64,000 nucleotides of DNA from Achromobacter xylosoxidans. GTDB taxonomy: Bacteria; Pseudomonadota; Gammaproteobacteria; Burkholderiales; Burkholderiaceae_B. The notes below the pieces were generated by a model. It made no database searches, was not told where the DNA came from, and worked only from the letters and a program-made list of their open reading frames with translations. Of the stretch, positions 30,829 to 39,764 are shown in pieces. Position numbers and translations under genes: made by a program. Position 1 is the first letter of the stretch. Every line of letters starts with the position of its first letter. The DNA is taken from the NCBI RefSeq assembly GCF_014490035.1, contig NZ_CP061008.1, positions 1,178,001 to 1,242,000 on the forward strand. Reading direction: 5' to 3'.

Positions 30829-31260
30829 ATGCGATTCATGGTTCAAGTCAGGGCCACCGCCGATAGCGAGGCAGGGGTAATGCCCACCCAGCAACTGCTG
30901 GCCGACATGGGGCGGTACAACGAGGAGCTGGTCAAGGCGGGCGTGATGCTGGCGGGCGACGGCCTGAAACCCAGTTCCAAGGGCGCGCGGGTGCATTTTT
31001 CCGGTAGCAGCAGGCAGGTGATAGACGGCCCCTTCGCGGAAACCAAGGAGCTGATCGCCGGCTACTGGCTCTGGGAGTGCGCCTCGCTGCAGGAGGCGAT
31101 CGAATGGGTCAAGCGCTGCCCCAATCCGATGCCCGGCCCGTCCGATATCGAGATCCGTCCGCTGTACGAGGCCGATGACTTCGGCGAGGAGTTCACGGCG
31201 GAGCTGCGCGCCCAGGAGGAGCGGCTGCGCGATCAGTTGGAGAAAGCGTCCAAGCAGTGA
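30829..31260 (+). CDS. YCII-related (DGPF domain) protein
   Basis: The 143-residue protein starts MRFMVQVRATADSEAGVMPT, behind AAGGAG, and has the signature IDGPFAETKELIAGYWLWE (about residues 64-82). The fold is a dimeric ferredoxin-like barrel related to muconolactone isomerase. Related genes often sit with ECF sigma factors, but none is seen here. No enzyme activity is established for the family. Confidence 0.9.
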   Translation: MRFMVQVRATADSEAGVMPTQQLLADMGRYNEELVKAGVMLAGDGLKPSSKGARVHFSGSSRQVIDGPFAETKELIAGYWLWECASLQEAIEWVKRCPNPMPGPSDIEIRPLYEADDFGEEFTAELRAQEERLRDQLEKASKQ

Positions 31261-31297
31261 ACCGCAGGGCCAGAGCGGCATGGGGGAAAGTTCGCAG

Positions 31298-31319
31298 TTG
31301 ATAATATAATTGCGAATCA
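31298..31319 (+). promoter_or_regulatory. Possible Fur box before the TonB receptor gene
   Basis: TTGATAATATAATTGCGAAT starts at 31298. The left half TGATAAT matches the Fur consensus half-site fully; the right half is weak. Its place 55 bp before a siderophore receptor start is what makes iron control plausible. Confidence 0.4.
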
Positions 31320-31373
31320 GTCTTGTTTATAAGAAATTGCCATTTCTTCCCCTCCCGCTCTGGAGAATTCAAC

Positions 31374-33563
31374 GTGGTCCGTCCCGCTTCCGCCAGGAAG
31401 TGCCGCGCGCGCAAGCACGCGCGGCATGCAGTTGCGCCCTATGCCCTAGCCCTGACCCTGGGCATCGTTCATTCCGCGGGCGTCCATGCCCAGGGCGCCA
31501 CGGCGCCGCCGCCCAAGGACGCGGGGGATGCGCAAGGCGTGGCTCAGTTGCCGGCGGTGACCGTCAACGCGACCTCGGTGGACGACACGCTGGAACATCT
31601 GTCCGCGCCGGTGAACAGCGGGGCGTTGGGCAACCGCAGCCAGCTGGAGACGCCGTTTTCCACGACCGTGGTCACTGCCGCGGATATCGAGGAGCGGCAG
31701 GTCAACAAGCTGGGCGACGTGTTCGCCCTGGACGCATCCGTCACCGACAACAGCGCCTCCTATGGGGCCTGGGCAAGCTACTTGAGCGTACGCGGCCTGC
31801 CGCTGGATTGGCAGAATTCCTACCGCATCGACGGCAAGCCCTTCCTTAGCTACGTCACGACCTTGCCTTACGAGCACTTCGAGCAGATCGACCTGCTCAA
31901 GGGCGCATCCGGTTTCATGTACGGCTTCGGATCGCCGGGCGGCTTGATCAACTACGTCACCAAGAAGCCGACCGACGAGCCGGTGCGCAGCATCGAACTG
32001 GGTTATGTGTCCAAGGGACTTTTGCGCGAACACGTCGACCTGGGCGGACGCGTGGGCGGCGACGGCCGGTTCGGCTATCGCCTGAACGCCACGCACGAAG
32101 AAGGCAATACCTACAACGGCGGCTCGTTGTACCGGGATTCGGTGTCGCTGGCGCTGGACGCCCGCCTGACCGACAAGCTGAGCTGGGACTTCCAGTCCAT
32201 CTACCAGAACCGCAAGGCGATCGGCCAGGAGCCGACCATCTACGCCGGGCAGATGGCGGGCTCGGAGCTGCCGTCGCCGGTGCGCAACGACAACGGCAGG
32301 ATGGTGGGCGAGGGGCCGTATGCGGACAATAAATTCCGCTTCTACTCGACCGGACTGAAGTACCAGCTGTCTTCCGATTGGTCGGTGCGCACCGACTACA
32401 GCTACAGCTCCACCCGCACCCGCCGCAATGAATCGGTGCTGTTCCTGCAGAACCAGGCGGGCGACTACCAGGACTACCGCTCGGACTACGGCGAGGCCTA
32501 TGCCTACAACCAATGGCAAGGCATGCTCGAAGGCCGGTTCAGCACCGGCCCGCTGAAACACCTGGTGGTGGCGGGCGCGTCGTGGCAAAAGCAGAAGAAC
32601 GACTACAGCGTCGACGGCGTGTACCAGCTGCAAGGCACGGGCAACCTGCGCACGCAGAACACCAACACCTATTACAGCCAGGGCGGCCTGGATCTGTATC
32701 GCGCCGCCGAGATCACGCAGAAGGCGCTGTTCGCGAGCGACACCATCGATCTGACCGGCGGCTGGTCCGTGCTGGGCGGCCTGCGCTACACCGACTACGA
32801 ACAGGTCGGCTTCAATGCGGCGGGCGTGCGCAATTCGCGCTACGAAAAGAACGGCGTGCTGACGCCGACGGTGGCGCTGATGTACAACATCACGCCGCAG
32901 ACCATGGCCTATGCCAGCTACATCGAGTCGCTGGAGCCGGGTTCGTCGGTGGGCAATACCTACGCCAACTTCGGCGCGCTGCTGGACCCGCTCAAGAGCA
33001 AGCAGTATGAACTGGGCATCAAGACCAACCAGGACGGCTGGGCCGCCACGGCGGCGCTGTTCCGCATCGAGAAGAAGGCGGAATACACCAACGCCGCCAA
33101 TGAGCTGGTGCAGGACGGCAAGTCGATCTACCAAGGCCTGGAGCTGGGCGCCTCCACGCGCATTGCGACGAATTGGAACGTGGGCGGCAGCCTGATGTTC
33201 CTGGACTCGGAATACAAGAAGGGCTCCAGCTTCACCGGCAACCGCGTCGCGGGCGCGCCCAAGTTCGTCGCCGCCGCCCAGGTTGCGTATTCGGTGCCGC
33301 AATTGCCGGGCCTTAAGCTCAGGGCCGACGTGAAGTACACCGGCAGCACCATGTTGGGCGCTTCGAACGCGGTCCAGGTACCCGACTACGCCATCGTTAA
33401 CATCGGCGCCACCTACGACACGCGCATCTACGGCTACGAAACCACGTTCCGCGCGGGCATCAACAATCTGGCCGACAAGCGTTACTGGCTATACCAGTCG
33501 CCGGACTACGTGAAGGCGGGCGACCCGCGCACCTATGCCTTGAGCGCCAGCCTCAAGTTCTAG
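31374..33563 (+). CDS. TonB-dependent siderophore receptor, GTG start
   Basis: GTG 31374 is preferred because GGAG lies 8 nt upstream; the longer frame starts at a TTG without a ribosome site. The 729-residue protein has a signal peptide ending VHAQG (about residue 41), a plug domain (TPFSTTVVTAADIEERQVNK, SYLSVRGLPLDWQNSYRIDG, YGFGSPGGLINYVTKKP) and a 22-strand barrel with YELGIKTNQDGWAATAALFR and the terminal aromatic LKF. This is the FhuA/FpvA-like ferric-siderophore class. No synthesis, sigma or reductase genes adjoin it, so it probably takes up a foreign siderophore. It overlaps the convergent phosphoesterase gene by 11 bp. Confidence 0.93.
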   Translation: MVRPASARKCRARKHARHAVAPYALALTLGIVHSAGVHAQGATAPPPKDAGDAQGVAQLPAVTVNATSVDDTLEHLSAPVNSGALGNRSQLETPFSTTVVTAADIEERQVNKLGDVFALDASVTDNSASYGAWASYLSVRGLPLDWQNSYRIDGKPFLSYVTTLPYEHFEQIDLLKGASGFMYGFGSPGGLINYVTKKPTDEPVRSIELGYVSKGLLREHVDLGGRVGGDGRFGYRLNATHEEGNTYNGGSLYRDSVSLALDARLTDKLSWDFQSIYQNRKAIGQEPTIYAGQMAGSELPSPVRNDNGRMVGEGPYADNKFRFYSTGLKYQLSSDWSVRTDYSYSSTRTRRNESVLFLQNQAGDYQDYRSDYGEAYAYNQWQGMLEGRFSTGPLKHLVVAGASWQKQKNDYSVDGVYQLQGTGNLRTQNTNTYYSQGGLDLYRAAEITQKALFASDTIDLTGGWSVLGGLRYTDYEQVGFNAAGVRNSRYEKNGVLTPTVALMYNITPQTMAYASYIESLEPGSSVGNTYANFGALLDPLKSKQYELGIKTNQDGWAATAALFRIEKKAEYTNAANELVQDGKSIYQGLELGASTRIATNWNVGGSLMFLDSEYKKGSSFTGNRVAGAPKFVAAAQVAYSVPQLPGLKLRADVKYTGSTMLGASNAVQVPDYAIVNIGATYDTRIYGYETTFRAGINNLADKRYWLYQSPDYVKAGDPRTYALSASLKF

Positions 33564-34371
33564 GCGCCGTCACGTCCCACAGGCGGTCAGGCGCAAAGTC
33601 CTGCTGTTCGCCCTTCTTGGCGTAGCCCAGCGGATTGGCCACGATGCGGCAGCCATTCTTCACATAGTCCTGCGGACAGTGGAGATGGCCGTGCATCCAG
33701 ACGTCGGCCAGGGGCAGCAGGGCGTCCAGCGCATTGCAGAACCCCGCTGTGCCGGGGGTGACGCCGTAACGCGGATCCGCGCTCGCCAAGGTGGGGGCGA
33801 AGTGGGTAATGGCCACGGTGGGGCCGTCGTGCGGCGCGCGCAGCGCGTCTTGCAGCCATTGCTGGCAGAGCAGCCCCTGTTCGCGCATCTGCTCGGCCAT
33901 GAAGGGCGCGCCGTTGCGGCGCATCTCGGCCTTTTCCAGATAGAAGTCCGCCGCGCGGAAAGCTTTTTCGCGCTTCTTCAATGCCCCGCCGACGGTGTCG
34001 CCGGGCGCGGCCAGCGCGTCGAAGTCCGTCCACAGCGTGGTGCCGACAAAGCGCACGCCATCGATGACCAGCGTCTCGCGTTCCAGCCAGTGGATGCCGA
34101 GTTCGCCGCAAAGCTCGCGCAGCCGTGCGTGGGTCTCATCGAAATCGACGTTGTCGTATTCGTGATTGCCGGGGACATAGACCACCGGCGTGGGCCAGCC
34201 CTTGTTCGGCGCATAGCTGCCCAGGCCGAAGTCGTCGCCGGTCATGAGCGAGCCGCGGCGGTACGAGCCGACGTCTCCAGCCAGCACCAGCAGATCGGCG
34301 CCGGGCGCGGGCCGGGCCAGGAAATCAGGATCGGTTTCAAGGTGCAGGTCGGAGAGCAATTGGATCTTCAT
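33553..34371 (-). CDS. Calcineurin-type metallophosphoesterase
   Basis: The 272-residue protein begins MKIQLLSDLHLETDPDFLAR and shows all metal-binding motifs: SDLHLE (7-12), LAGDVGS (about 32-38), GNHEYDN (about 64-70), ITHFAPT (about 190) and MHGHLH (about 231). It is a binuclear metal phosphoesterase of unknown substrate, cytoplasmic and without signal peptide. It is divergent from the LprI-like gene and ends inside the stop region of the receptor gene. Confidence 0.9.
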   Translation of the reverse strand: MKIQLLSDLHLETDPDFLARPAPGADLLVLAGDVGSYRRGSLMTGDDFGLGSYAPNKGWPTPVVYVPGNHEYDNVDFDETHARLRELCGELGIHWLERETLVIDGVRFVGTTLWTDFDALAAPGDTVGGALKKREKAFRAADFYLEKAEMRRNGAPFMAEQMREQGLLCQQWLQDALRAPHDGPTVAITHFAPTLASADPRYGVTPGTAGFCNALDALLPLADVWMHGHLHCPQDYVKNGCRIVANPLGYAKKGEQQDFAPDRLWDVTAPRT

Positions 34372-34470
34372 AGCCGCCATCTTAGGCCACCGGCGGCCCA
34401 GCCGCCGCTGCGAGGGGTCTTTGTTCCATGCGACACTTTCCGGGTTCACCAGCCATACAGGAGGAATTCC

Positions 34471-34881
34471 ATGCGTATCGCCATCATGACGGCCGCTGCC
34501 GCGCTTGCGTTGGCCGCAAGCGCGCAGGCGCAGCCGCTGGATTGCGGCAACGCGGCTACGCAGACGGACATGAGCCTGTGCGCCGACCAGGCGTACCGCA
34601 AGTCCGACGCCGCCCTGAACGCTGCCTACAAGGAAGTGACCGCGCGCCTGAAGAACGACAGGGCCGCGACGACCCAGCTGCACGCCGCCCAGAAGGCCTG
34701 GCTGTTCTTTCGCGATGCGGAGTGCGCCTTCGCGTCCAGCAGCACGTCCGGCGGCAGCGCCTATCCCATGACGCTGAGCCTGTGCCTGGACAAGCTGACG
34801 CAGGCGCGCACCAAGGAGTTGCAGGCCTACCTGAAGTGCGAGGAAGGCGACCTGAGCTGCCCGGTGCCGGGCAAGCAGTAA
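34471..34881 (+). CDS. LprI-like (DUF1311) secreted lysozyme-inhibitor family protein
   Basis: The 136-residue protein starts MRIAIMTAAAALALAASAQA behind AGGAGG; the signal peptide ends AQA at about residue 20. The mature part has four or more paired cysteines, LDCGNAATQTDMSLCADQAY (22-41), and the typical AAQKAWLFFRDAECAF (about 71-86). LprI-domain proteins inhibit host lysozyme in some species; here that is family inference only. The DNA glycosylase gene starts 8 bp after its stop. Confidence 0.9.
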   Translation: MRIAIMTAAAALALAASAQAQPLDCGNAATQTDMSLCADQAYRKSDAALNAAYKEVTARLKNDRAATTQLHAAQKAWLFFRDAECAFASSSTSGGSAYPMTLSLCLDKLTQARTKELQAYLKCEEGDLSCPVPGKQ

Positions 34882-34889
34882 GCCGCCGC

Positions 34890-35534
34890 ATGAAGACCGA
34901 TGAGATGAGCAAGAGCGATCCGGGCCTGATCACCGACGAGCAGGGCGTGGCGCGCTGCTTCTGGCAGCCGTCCATGCCCGACTATCACGACCACGAATGG
35001 GGCAGGCCGGTGGCGGATGACCGCCGCCTGTACGAGAAGATCTGCCTGGAGGGCTTTCAGGCCGGCATGGCGTGGATCACGATCCTGCGCAAGCGCGAGG
35101 CGTTCCGCGCGGCCTTCGACGACTTCGACTTCGAGCGGGTGGCGCGCTACACGGAGCGTGACGTCGAGCGCCTGATGGGCGACGCGGGCATCGTGCGCAA
35201 CCGTAGCAAGATCGTGTCCGCCATCAACAATGCCAAGCGCGCACGCGCCCTGGCCGACGAAACGGGTTCATTGTCGGCCTGGCTCTGGAGCCATGAGCCG
35301 CCGGCCCAGGACCGCCCCGCGACCGTGGACCTGGATTACTGGAACGGCAATCCGACCTCGCCGGCGTCGGCGGCGCTGTCGCGCGACCTGAAGAAGCGCG
35401 GCTGGACCTTCGTGGGCCCGACGACCATGTACGCCTTCATGCAGGCCGTGGGCATGGTCAACGATCACATGAGCGGCTGCGTCTGCCGCCAGGCGGTCGA
35501 GGCGGCGCGGGTGGGGTTCAAACGGCCGAAATAG
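34890..35534 (+). CDS. tag: DNA-3-methyladenine glycosylase I
   Basis: The 214-residue enzyme removes 3-methyladenine from DNA. The sequence RCFWQPSMPDYHDHEWGRPV (about 18-37), LFEKICLEGFQAG-like LYEKICLEGFQAGMAWITIL (about 44-63) and FVGPTTMYAFMQAVGMVNDH (about 171-190) are diagnostic. The zinc ligands, a cysteine near the start and His, His, Cys late (NDHMSGCVCR), are present. A second ATG at 34905 is an equally possible start. The enzyme follows the LprI-like gene closely, probably without functional link. Confidence 0.94.
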   Translation: MKTDEMSKSDPGLITDEQGVARCFWQPSMPDYHDHEWGRPVADDRRLYEKICLEGFQAGMAWITILRKREAFRAAFDDFDFERVARYTERDVERLMGDAGIVRNRSKIVSAINNAKRARALADETGSLSAWLWSHEPPAQDRPATVDLDYWNGNPTSPASAALSRDLKKRGWTFVGPTTMYAFMQAVGMVNDHMSGCVCRQAVEAARVGFKRPK

Positions 35535-35569
35535 GCCGCGGCAGGGCTGGCGCAAAACAAGTTGAGTTG

Positions 35570-35606
35570 GTTGCGATTCGCAAGTATATTGGTTGCGAAC
35601 CGCAAC
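35570..35606. promoter_or_regulatory. Twin palindromic operators of the MarR-GNAT gene
   Basis: GTTGCGATTCGCAAG (35570-35584) and GTTGCGAACCGCAAC (35592-35606) are two copies of the palindrome TTGCG-N3-CGCAA. Their centres are 22 bp apart, two helical turns, so two dimers would bind the same face. TATATT (35585-35590), a fair -10 box, lies between them, and the gene starts 14 bp further on. This fits tight autorepression. Confidence 0.7.
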
Positions 35607-35620
35607 TTTAAGGGCGCGCC

Positions 35621-36628
35621 ATGGACTTGATCGACACCCCCATCCAATCTCGCGATCAGACCATCCGGGATCTGCGGGAGTTCTCCCGCAAACTGGTGCG
35701 CGAGCTGGGCTTCATGCGCAGCTCGCTGGCCGGCAGCGAGCTGGCGCCGTCCGCCGTGCACGCCATCATCGAGATCGGCCTGCAGCCGGGCATCCAGGCG
35801 CGCGACCTGGCGGCCATCCTCAGGCTGGACAAGTCCAATACCAGCCGGCAGGTCGCCAAGCTGGAATCCGCCGGGCTGTTGACGCGCGAGGCCGACAGTG
35901 CAGACGCGCGCTCGTCGCGGCTGTACCTGAGCGCGGAGGGAGCCCGGCTGCGTACGCAGATCGACCAGTTCGCCACCGACCAGGTTTCGCGGGCATTGCG
36001 TCAACTGGCGCCCGAGGACCAGCAGTCGCTGATCCGCTTTCTTTCCCTGTATGCCGACGCCCTGTCGCACGAGAACCCCAACACCGCGTCCGCCGTCACG
36101 GGCGGCGTCGCCGAGCAGATCCACGCCGGCTACCTGCCCGGCTGCATCGGCGACGTGGCCAGCCTGCATGCGCGCTATTACGCGCAGGCCTCGGGATTCG
36201 GCGTGTACTTCGAACGCAAGGTGGCGACCGAGCTGGCCGAGTTCGCCGAAGGCCTGCCCGCCGCCGGCAAGAACATCTGGCTGTACGCCGACAACGGCAG
36301 GACGCTGGCCTCCATCGTCATCGATGGCGATCTTGCCGCCCGCGAAGCGCATCTGCGCTGGTTCATCGTCGACGAGTCGCTGCGCGGCATGGGCGTGGGC
36401 CGCGCCCTGCTGGAGCGGGCCATGGCGTTTGTCGACGCTCACTACGACGAGACCTACCTGTGGACCTTCAAGGGGCTGGATGCGGCCAGGCATCTCTACG
36501 AGGCAGCCGGCTTCACGCTGGCCGAGGAGTCCGAAGGCCGCCAGTGGGGCAGCGTGGTGGTCGAACAGCGCTTTGTCCGCCGCGGGCGGCGCGCCTCAGA
36601 TCACGCTGATGCGCAGCTCGGCCAGTAG
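35621..36628 (+). CDS. MarR-type regulator fused to a GNAT acetyltransferase
   Basis: The 335-residue protein has an N-terminal MarR winged helix (IQARDLAAILRLDKSNTSRQ VAKLESAGLLTR, about residues 60-91) and a C-terminal GNAT domain with the acetyl-CoA loop RGMGVGRALLERAMAF (about 252-267) and a final YEAAGFTLAEE. This domain order is known for bifunctional HTH-GNAT proteins. The upstream twin palindromes are its probable operators. It overlaps the convergent pentapeptide gene by 33 bp. The acetyl acceptor is unknown. Confidence 0.9.
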   Translation: MDLIDTPIQSRDQTIRDLREFSRKLVRELGFMRSSLAGSELAPSAVHAIIEIGLQPGIQARDLAAILRLDKSNTSRQVAKLESAGLLTREADSADARSSRLYLSAEGARLRTQIDQFATDQVSRALRQLAPEDQQSLIRFLSLYADALSHENPNTASAVTGGVAEQIHAGYLPGCIGDVASLHARYYAQASGFGVYFERKVATELAEFAEGLPAAGKNIWLYADNGRTLASIVIDGDLAAREAHLRWFIVDESLRGMGVGRALLERAMAFVDAHYDETYLWTFKGLDAARHLYEAAGFTLAEESEGRQWGSVVVEQRFVRRGRRASDHADAQLGQ

Positions 36629-37291
36629 GGCTGCCGCCTGAGTCTTGGATATGGTGGCGCCTGCCAGGCGCGCGGCCGAATTCAGGTCCAGGCCGCCCAG
36701 GTCGGCTTCGCGCAGGTCGGCGCCTTCGAAGCGGACATTCTTCAGGATGGCGTTGCGCAGGCTGCCGCCATGGAACACGGTGTCGCGGAAATCGCTGCCG
36801 GTCAGGTCGGCATCGGAGCAGTCCAGGTGCCGCACATCGGTCTTGCGAAACGACACGCCGCGCAGCAGCGCGCCGACCAGCAGGCATTCCTCCAGCGACC
36901 AGCCCAGGCAGGCGATGCCGTCGAAGTCGCTGCCGGTGAGCTTGCAGCCCTGGAAACGGGCAGCGGCCAGCCGGGCGCGGCGCCAGTTGGCATTGTTGAG
37001 ATCGCAGTTTTCAAAGACGGCATCGCTGGCGTCGCACGAGGCGAAATCCACCTGGCCGCCGCGGCAGCGCAGCCAGACGGCGTCCGCCAGCGTGGCGCCC
37101 TGAAAGGAGGCGCCAGCGATCGCGCAGGCCGTCAATTGCAGGCCGCGCAAATCCAGGCGCGAGAAATCCGCGTCCTGGAAGTCGCAGTCCTGGAACGAGA
37201 GCGGGCGGCCCGCCGAGCGTTCGATCATGGCCTGCATCAGCTTGCGGTCCACTTCCTGGCCCGTCACCGTCTCGATTGATTCTTGCGTCAT
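36596..37291 (-). CDS. Pentapeptide repeat protein
   Basis: The 231-residue protein consists, after about 35 residues, of repeating five-residue units of the A(D/N)Lxx or xxFxx type: QDADFSRLDLRGLQLTACAI, FENCDLNNANWRRARLAAAR and FEGADLREADLGGLDL are examples. Such sequences fold into a right-handed quadrilateral beta-helix. Some members bind DNA gyrase and protect it from quinolones, but most have no known role and nothing here points to gyrase. The RcsB-like gene lies upstream in the same direction, 39 bp away. Confidence 0.9.
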   Translation of the reverse strand: MTQESIETVTGQEVDRKLMQAMIERSAGRPLSFQDCDFQDADFSRLDLRGLQLTACAIAGASFQGATLADAVWLRCRGGQVDFASCDASDAVFENCDLNNANWRRARLAAARFQGCKLTGSDFDGIACLGWSLEECLLVGALLRGVSFRKTDVRHLDCSDADLTGSDFRDTVFHGGSLRNAILKNVRFEGADLREADLGGLDLNSAARLAGATISKTQAAALLAELRISVI

Positions 37292-37330
37292 GTCGCAAGT
37301 TCCTGCCTGAATTTCTGGAAAGGGGACAGC

Positions 37331-37981
37331 CTACTGGAAGATTTCGCTTTCGACGCAGAAGGCGATCAGTTCCTGGTCGGTGCGGACGTTGAGCTTGCGC
37401 ATGGCCGAGATCTTCTGGCCGCTGACTGTCTTGACGCTGCGCTTCAAGGCGTCGGCCACCTGCATCATGGATTCGCCGCGGATGAAGTGGCGCAGCACTT
37501 CGAATTCCTTGGGCGAAAGGCTGTTGATGCGTTCACCGATGAACTTGCTGCGCTCATCGGCGGCGCCGTCGCGCTGGAAGCCGGGCGGATAGTACTTGCG
37601 GCCGGCATGCAGCGTTTCCAGCGCGGTCATGATCTCGGTGAGGTTGTCGCGCTTGAGCACCACCGCGGCCACGCCGGCGTCGTAGAGCGCCGAGATGATC
37701 ATGGAATTCGACACCATGGTCAGCACCACGATCTGGACTTCCGGGTAATGCCGCGTCAGGTATTTGACCAGGCGGATGCCGTCACCGTAGGTGTCGTCGC
37801 CGGGCATGGAATAGTCGGTGATCACCACGTGCGGCATATCGCGTTGCAGGTGCTGGACCAGCGCGGTCGGCCCGGACAGGGTGGCCGTGACCTCGAAATT
37901 GAGGTCCTTTTCCAGCAGGTCGCGCATCCCCATCAAGACCAGGGAATGGTCGTCGACCAGGACGATACGGAGTCTTTCCAT
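37331..37981 (-). CDS. RcsB-like response regulator (REC plus LuxR helix-turn-helix)
   Basis: The 216-residue protein has a receiver domain with the acidic pocket DD (10-11), phospho-acceptor Asp 56 in VVITDYSMPGDD and the conserved lysine in VVLKRDN, followed by a LuxR DNA-binding domain (LSPKEFEVLRHFIRGESMMQ VADALKRSVKTVSGQK). The TDYSMPGDDTYGDGIRLVKYL stretch is close to RcsB rather than to NarL or BvgA. No sensor kinase gene is adjacent; the HPt protein at 41755 is the nearest possible partner. The frame could start at 38041, but ATG 37981 fits the family. Confidence 0.9.
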   Translation of the reverse strand: MERLRIVLVDDHSLVLMGMRDLLEKDLNFEVTATLSGPTALVQHLQRDMPHVVITDYSMPGDDTYGDGIRLVKYLTRHYPEVQIVVLTMVSNSMIISALYDAGVAAVVLKRDNLTEIMTALETLHAGRKYYPPGFQRDGAADERSKFIGERINSLSPKEFEVLRHFIRGESMMQVADALKRSVKTVSGQKISAMRKLNVRTDQELIAFCVESEIFQ

Positions 37982-38146
37982 GCGGGGGAGTGACTTCAAG
38001 CGAGCCCTTGCTGCAACTGGGGAGATGGCGGTCGGACTCATGGTTGGGTGGGAGGCAAACCGATAGCGTAGTGGTTTTTGCGTAGCGGCGCGCCCCGCGC
38101 CCGAGAACCGGAGCGGGGAACGCGCGCAACAGGGAGATCGGCGGCC

Positions 38147-38563
38147 TCAGCCGGCCGCTTCTTCTTGCAGGCGGCCCAGGACGAAGCCGTCGACAGCGCT
38201 GGTGCGGCCGCGCCACAGCGTGGGCTGTCCGGCGATCGGGGTGCCGTCGGCAGTGAAGAACAGCGCGTCGGCGAGATGGATGTAGTTCGGCAGCGGGTCG
38301 GCGGGTTGGGGCACGCGGAAGACGTCGCCCAGTTCCGCCAGCGAGGCATGCACGGCCTTGCGGGTGGCGTCGTCCACCTTGTCCAGCGAGTCCGTGAAGC
38401 TGGCGGCGAAGCTGTCGAAGTACTCCGCGCCGGACACGATGGAACCCGACACCAGCATGCCGCCCATCTGCAGGGTCACGCCGATGCTCTCGATCTGGCT
38501 GCCGTTGTTCACCAGGTTGACGAGGAATTGCAGGAAGGCGTCGGCGTCGGGAACGTTGCTCAT
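38147..38563 (-). CDS. Orphan GvpU-like gas-vesicle accessory protein
   Basis: The 138-residue protein begins MSNVPDADAFLQFLVNLVNN. The pattern GVTLQMGGMLVSGSIVSGAEYFDSF (about 27-51), a helical middle, YIHLADALFF and the end LWRGRTSAVDGFVLGRL (about 117-133) matches what I know of GvpU, a gas-vesicle accessory protein that forms clusters. No gvpA, gvpN, gvpF or other vesicle genes lie in the window. It may have a different function in this organism. The neighbours (RcsB-like regulator, WYL regulator) do not help. Confidence 0.68.
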   Translation of the reverse strand: MSNVPDADAFLQFLVNLVNNGSQIESIGVTLQMGGMLVSGSIVSGAEYFDSFAASFTDSLDKVDDATRKAVHASLAELGDVFRVPQPADPLPNYIHLADALFFTADGTPIAGQPTLWRGRTSAVDGFVLGRLQEEAAG

Positions 38564-38662
38564 GGCGTGATTCTTGGAAATGTTTGGAAAGCAATCAAGA
38601 TACTCGAATCGCGGGCGAAATACACAGAATGGGATAGGCCGAAAAACAACCAAATCCGACCG

Positions 38663-39646
38663 CTATCTCCCCGCTTTGGGAGCTGTCATTTTTTCCAGGC
38701 TGCGCCCCAACCGTTCGCTGGCCAGCCGCAGGCGGTCCTGCAGCGCCGCAGGCGCCAGCACCTCGAATTCGACGTCCAGCGCCATCAGCCAGTAAACCAG
38801 CGCGTCCAGGCTGGGCACGGCGCATTGCAGCACGCAGCGCGCTTCGTCCAGCGCGTCGATCTGGCCGGCGCCCGGCGGGATGCGCGCAGCCATGACGGCG
38901 CGCGGCGCATGCAGGACCACGCGCGCCGGTTCCGGATGCGGCGCCATGTTGACCGAGCGCGAGACATAGGCGCGCAGGTCGCCGCCTTCGGGCGGCGGGC
39001 GCGGGGCGAAATGCGCGCCGACTTCCGGGGCGCCCGCGATGCGGTCGATACGGAAGGTGCGCCAGTCCTCGCGCGCGGGGTCCCAGGCCACCAGATACCA
39101 ACGGTATCCGGTATGCGCCAAGCCTTGCGGCTCCACCAGCCGGGTGCTGGCCCGGCCCTTGCCGTCCGCATAGTCGAAGCCGACTCGCAATTGGTCGCGG
39201 CAGGCGGCTGCCAGCGTGGCCAGCAGGGTGGCGTCGACGGCAGCGCCGTCGCGCGGGATCGGCACGATGGCCGAGCGCAGGGCGTCGACCCGGTGGCGCA
39301 GGCGCTGAGGCATGACCTGCTCCAGCTTCACCAGCGCCCGCAGCGCGGTTTCCTCGATGCCGCCCACCGTGCCCGTGGCGGCCGTGCGCAGGGTGAGCGC
39401 CACGGCCAGCGCTTCATCGTCGTCCAGCAGCAGGGGCGGCAGCGCCTTCCCCGCGCGAAAGGCATAGCCGCCGGCCACGCCGCTGCTGGCATGGACGGGG
39501 TAGCCCAGTTCGCGCAGCTTGTCGATGTCGCGCCGCAGGGTGCGGGGGTGAATCGCCAGCGTCGCGGCCAGCTCGGTTCCGGCCCAATGGCGGCGGGTCT
39601 GCAGCAGCGACAGCAGGCGCAGGAGGCGGTTGCTGGAAGTAAGCAT
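38663..39646 (-). CDS. WYL-domain transcriptional regulator (YafY type)
   Basis: The 327-residue protein starts MLTSSNRLLRLLSLLQTRRH. It has an N-terminal helix-turn-helix of the DeoR-like kind (ELAATLAIHPRTLRRDIDKL, about 25-44) with GYPVHASSGVAGGYAFRAGK behind it, and a WYL domain with GYRWYLVAWDPAREDWRTFR IDRI (about 180-203). WYL domains bind small ligands or nucleic acids. The gene is divergent from a glutathione transferase gene across 118 bp, so that gene is its likely target. Confidence 0.92.
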   Translation of the reverse strand: MLTSSNRLLRLLSLLQTRRHWAGTELAATLAIHPRTLRRDIDKLRELGYPVHASSGVAGGYAFRAGKALPPLLLDDDEALAVALTLRTAATGTVGGIEETALRALVKLEQVMPQRLRHRVDALRSAIVPIPRDGAAVDATLLATLAAACRDQLRVGFDYADGKGRASTRLVEPQGLAHTGYRWYLVAWDPAREDWRTFRIDRIAGAPEVGAHFAPRPPPEGGDLRAYVSRSVNMAPHPEPARVVLHAPRAVMAARIPPGAGQIDALDEARCVLQCAVPSLDALVYWLMALDVEFEVLAPAALQDRLRLASERLGRSLEKMTAPKAGR

Positions 39647-39764
39647 GGCGGCACGATAACGCGTATTGAGGGCGGAATCTGTCCTCAATGGATTCTACAT
39701 TGGCTCCCGTAGTCAGCGGCAGGGGCCGCGACGCACATCCCTTGATTGAATTGGAGATTCGCCC

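Noticed and set aside
31323..31373. TTG start at 31323 for the siderophore receptor
   Set aside because: It would add 17 residues before the signal peptide and has no ribosome site, whereas GTG 31374 has GGAG at proper spacing.
31446..33302. A 618-codon minus-strand frame opposite the TonB receptor
   Set aside because: It is the complement of a well-supported receptor gene and contains no recognisable motif.
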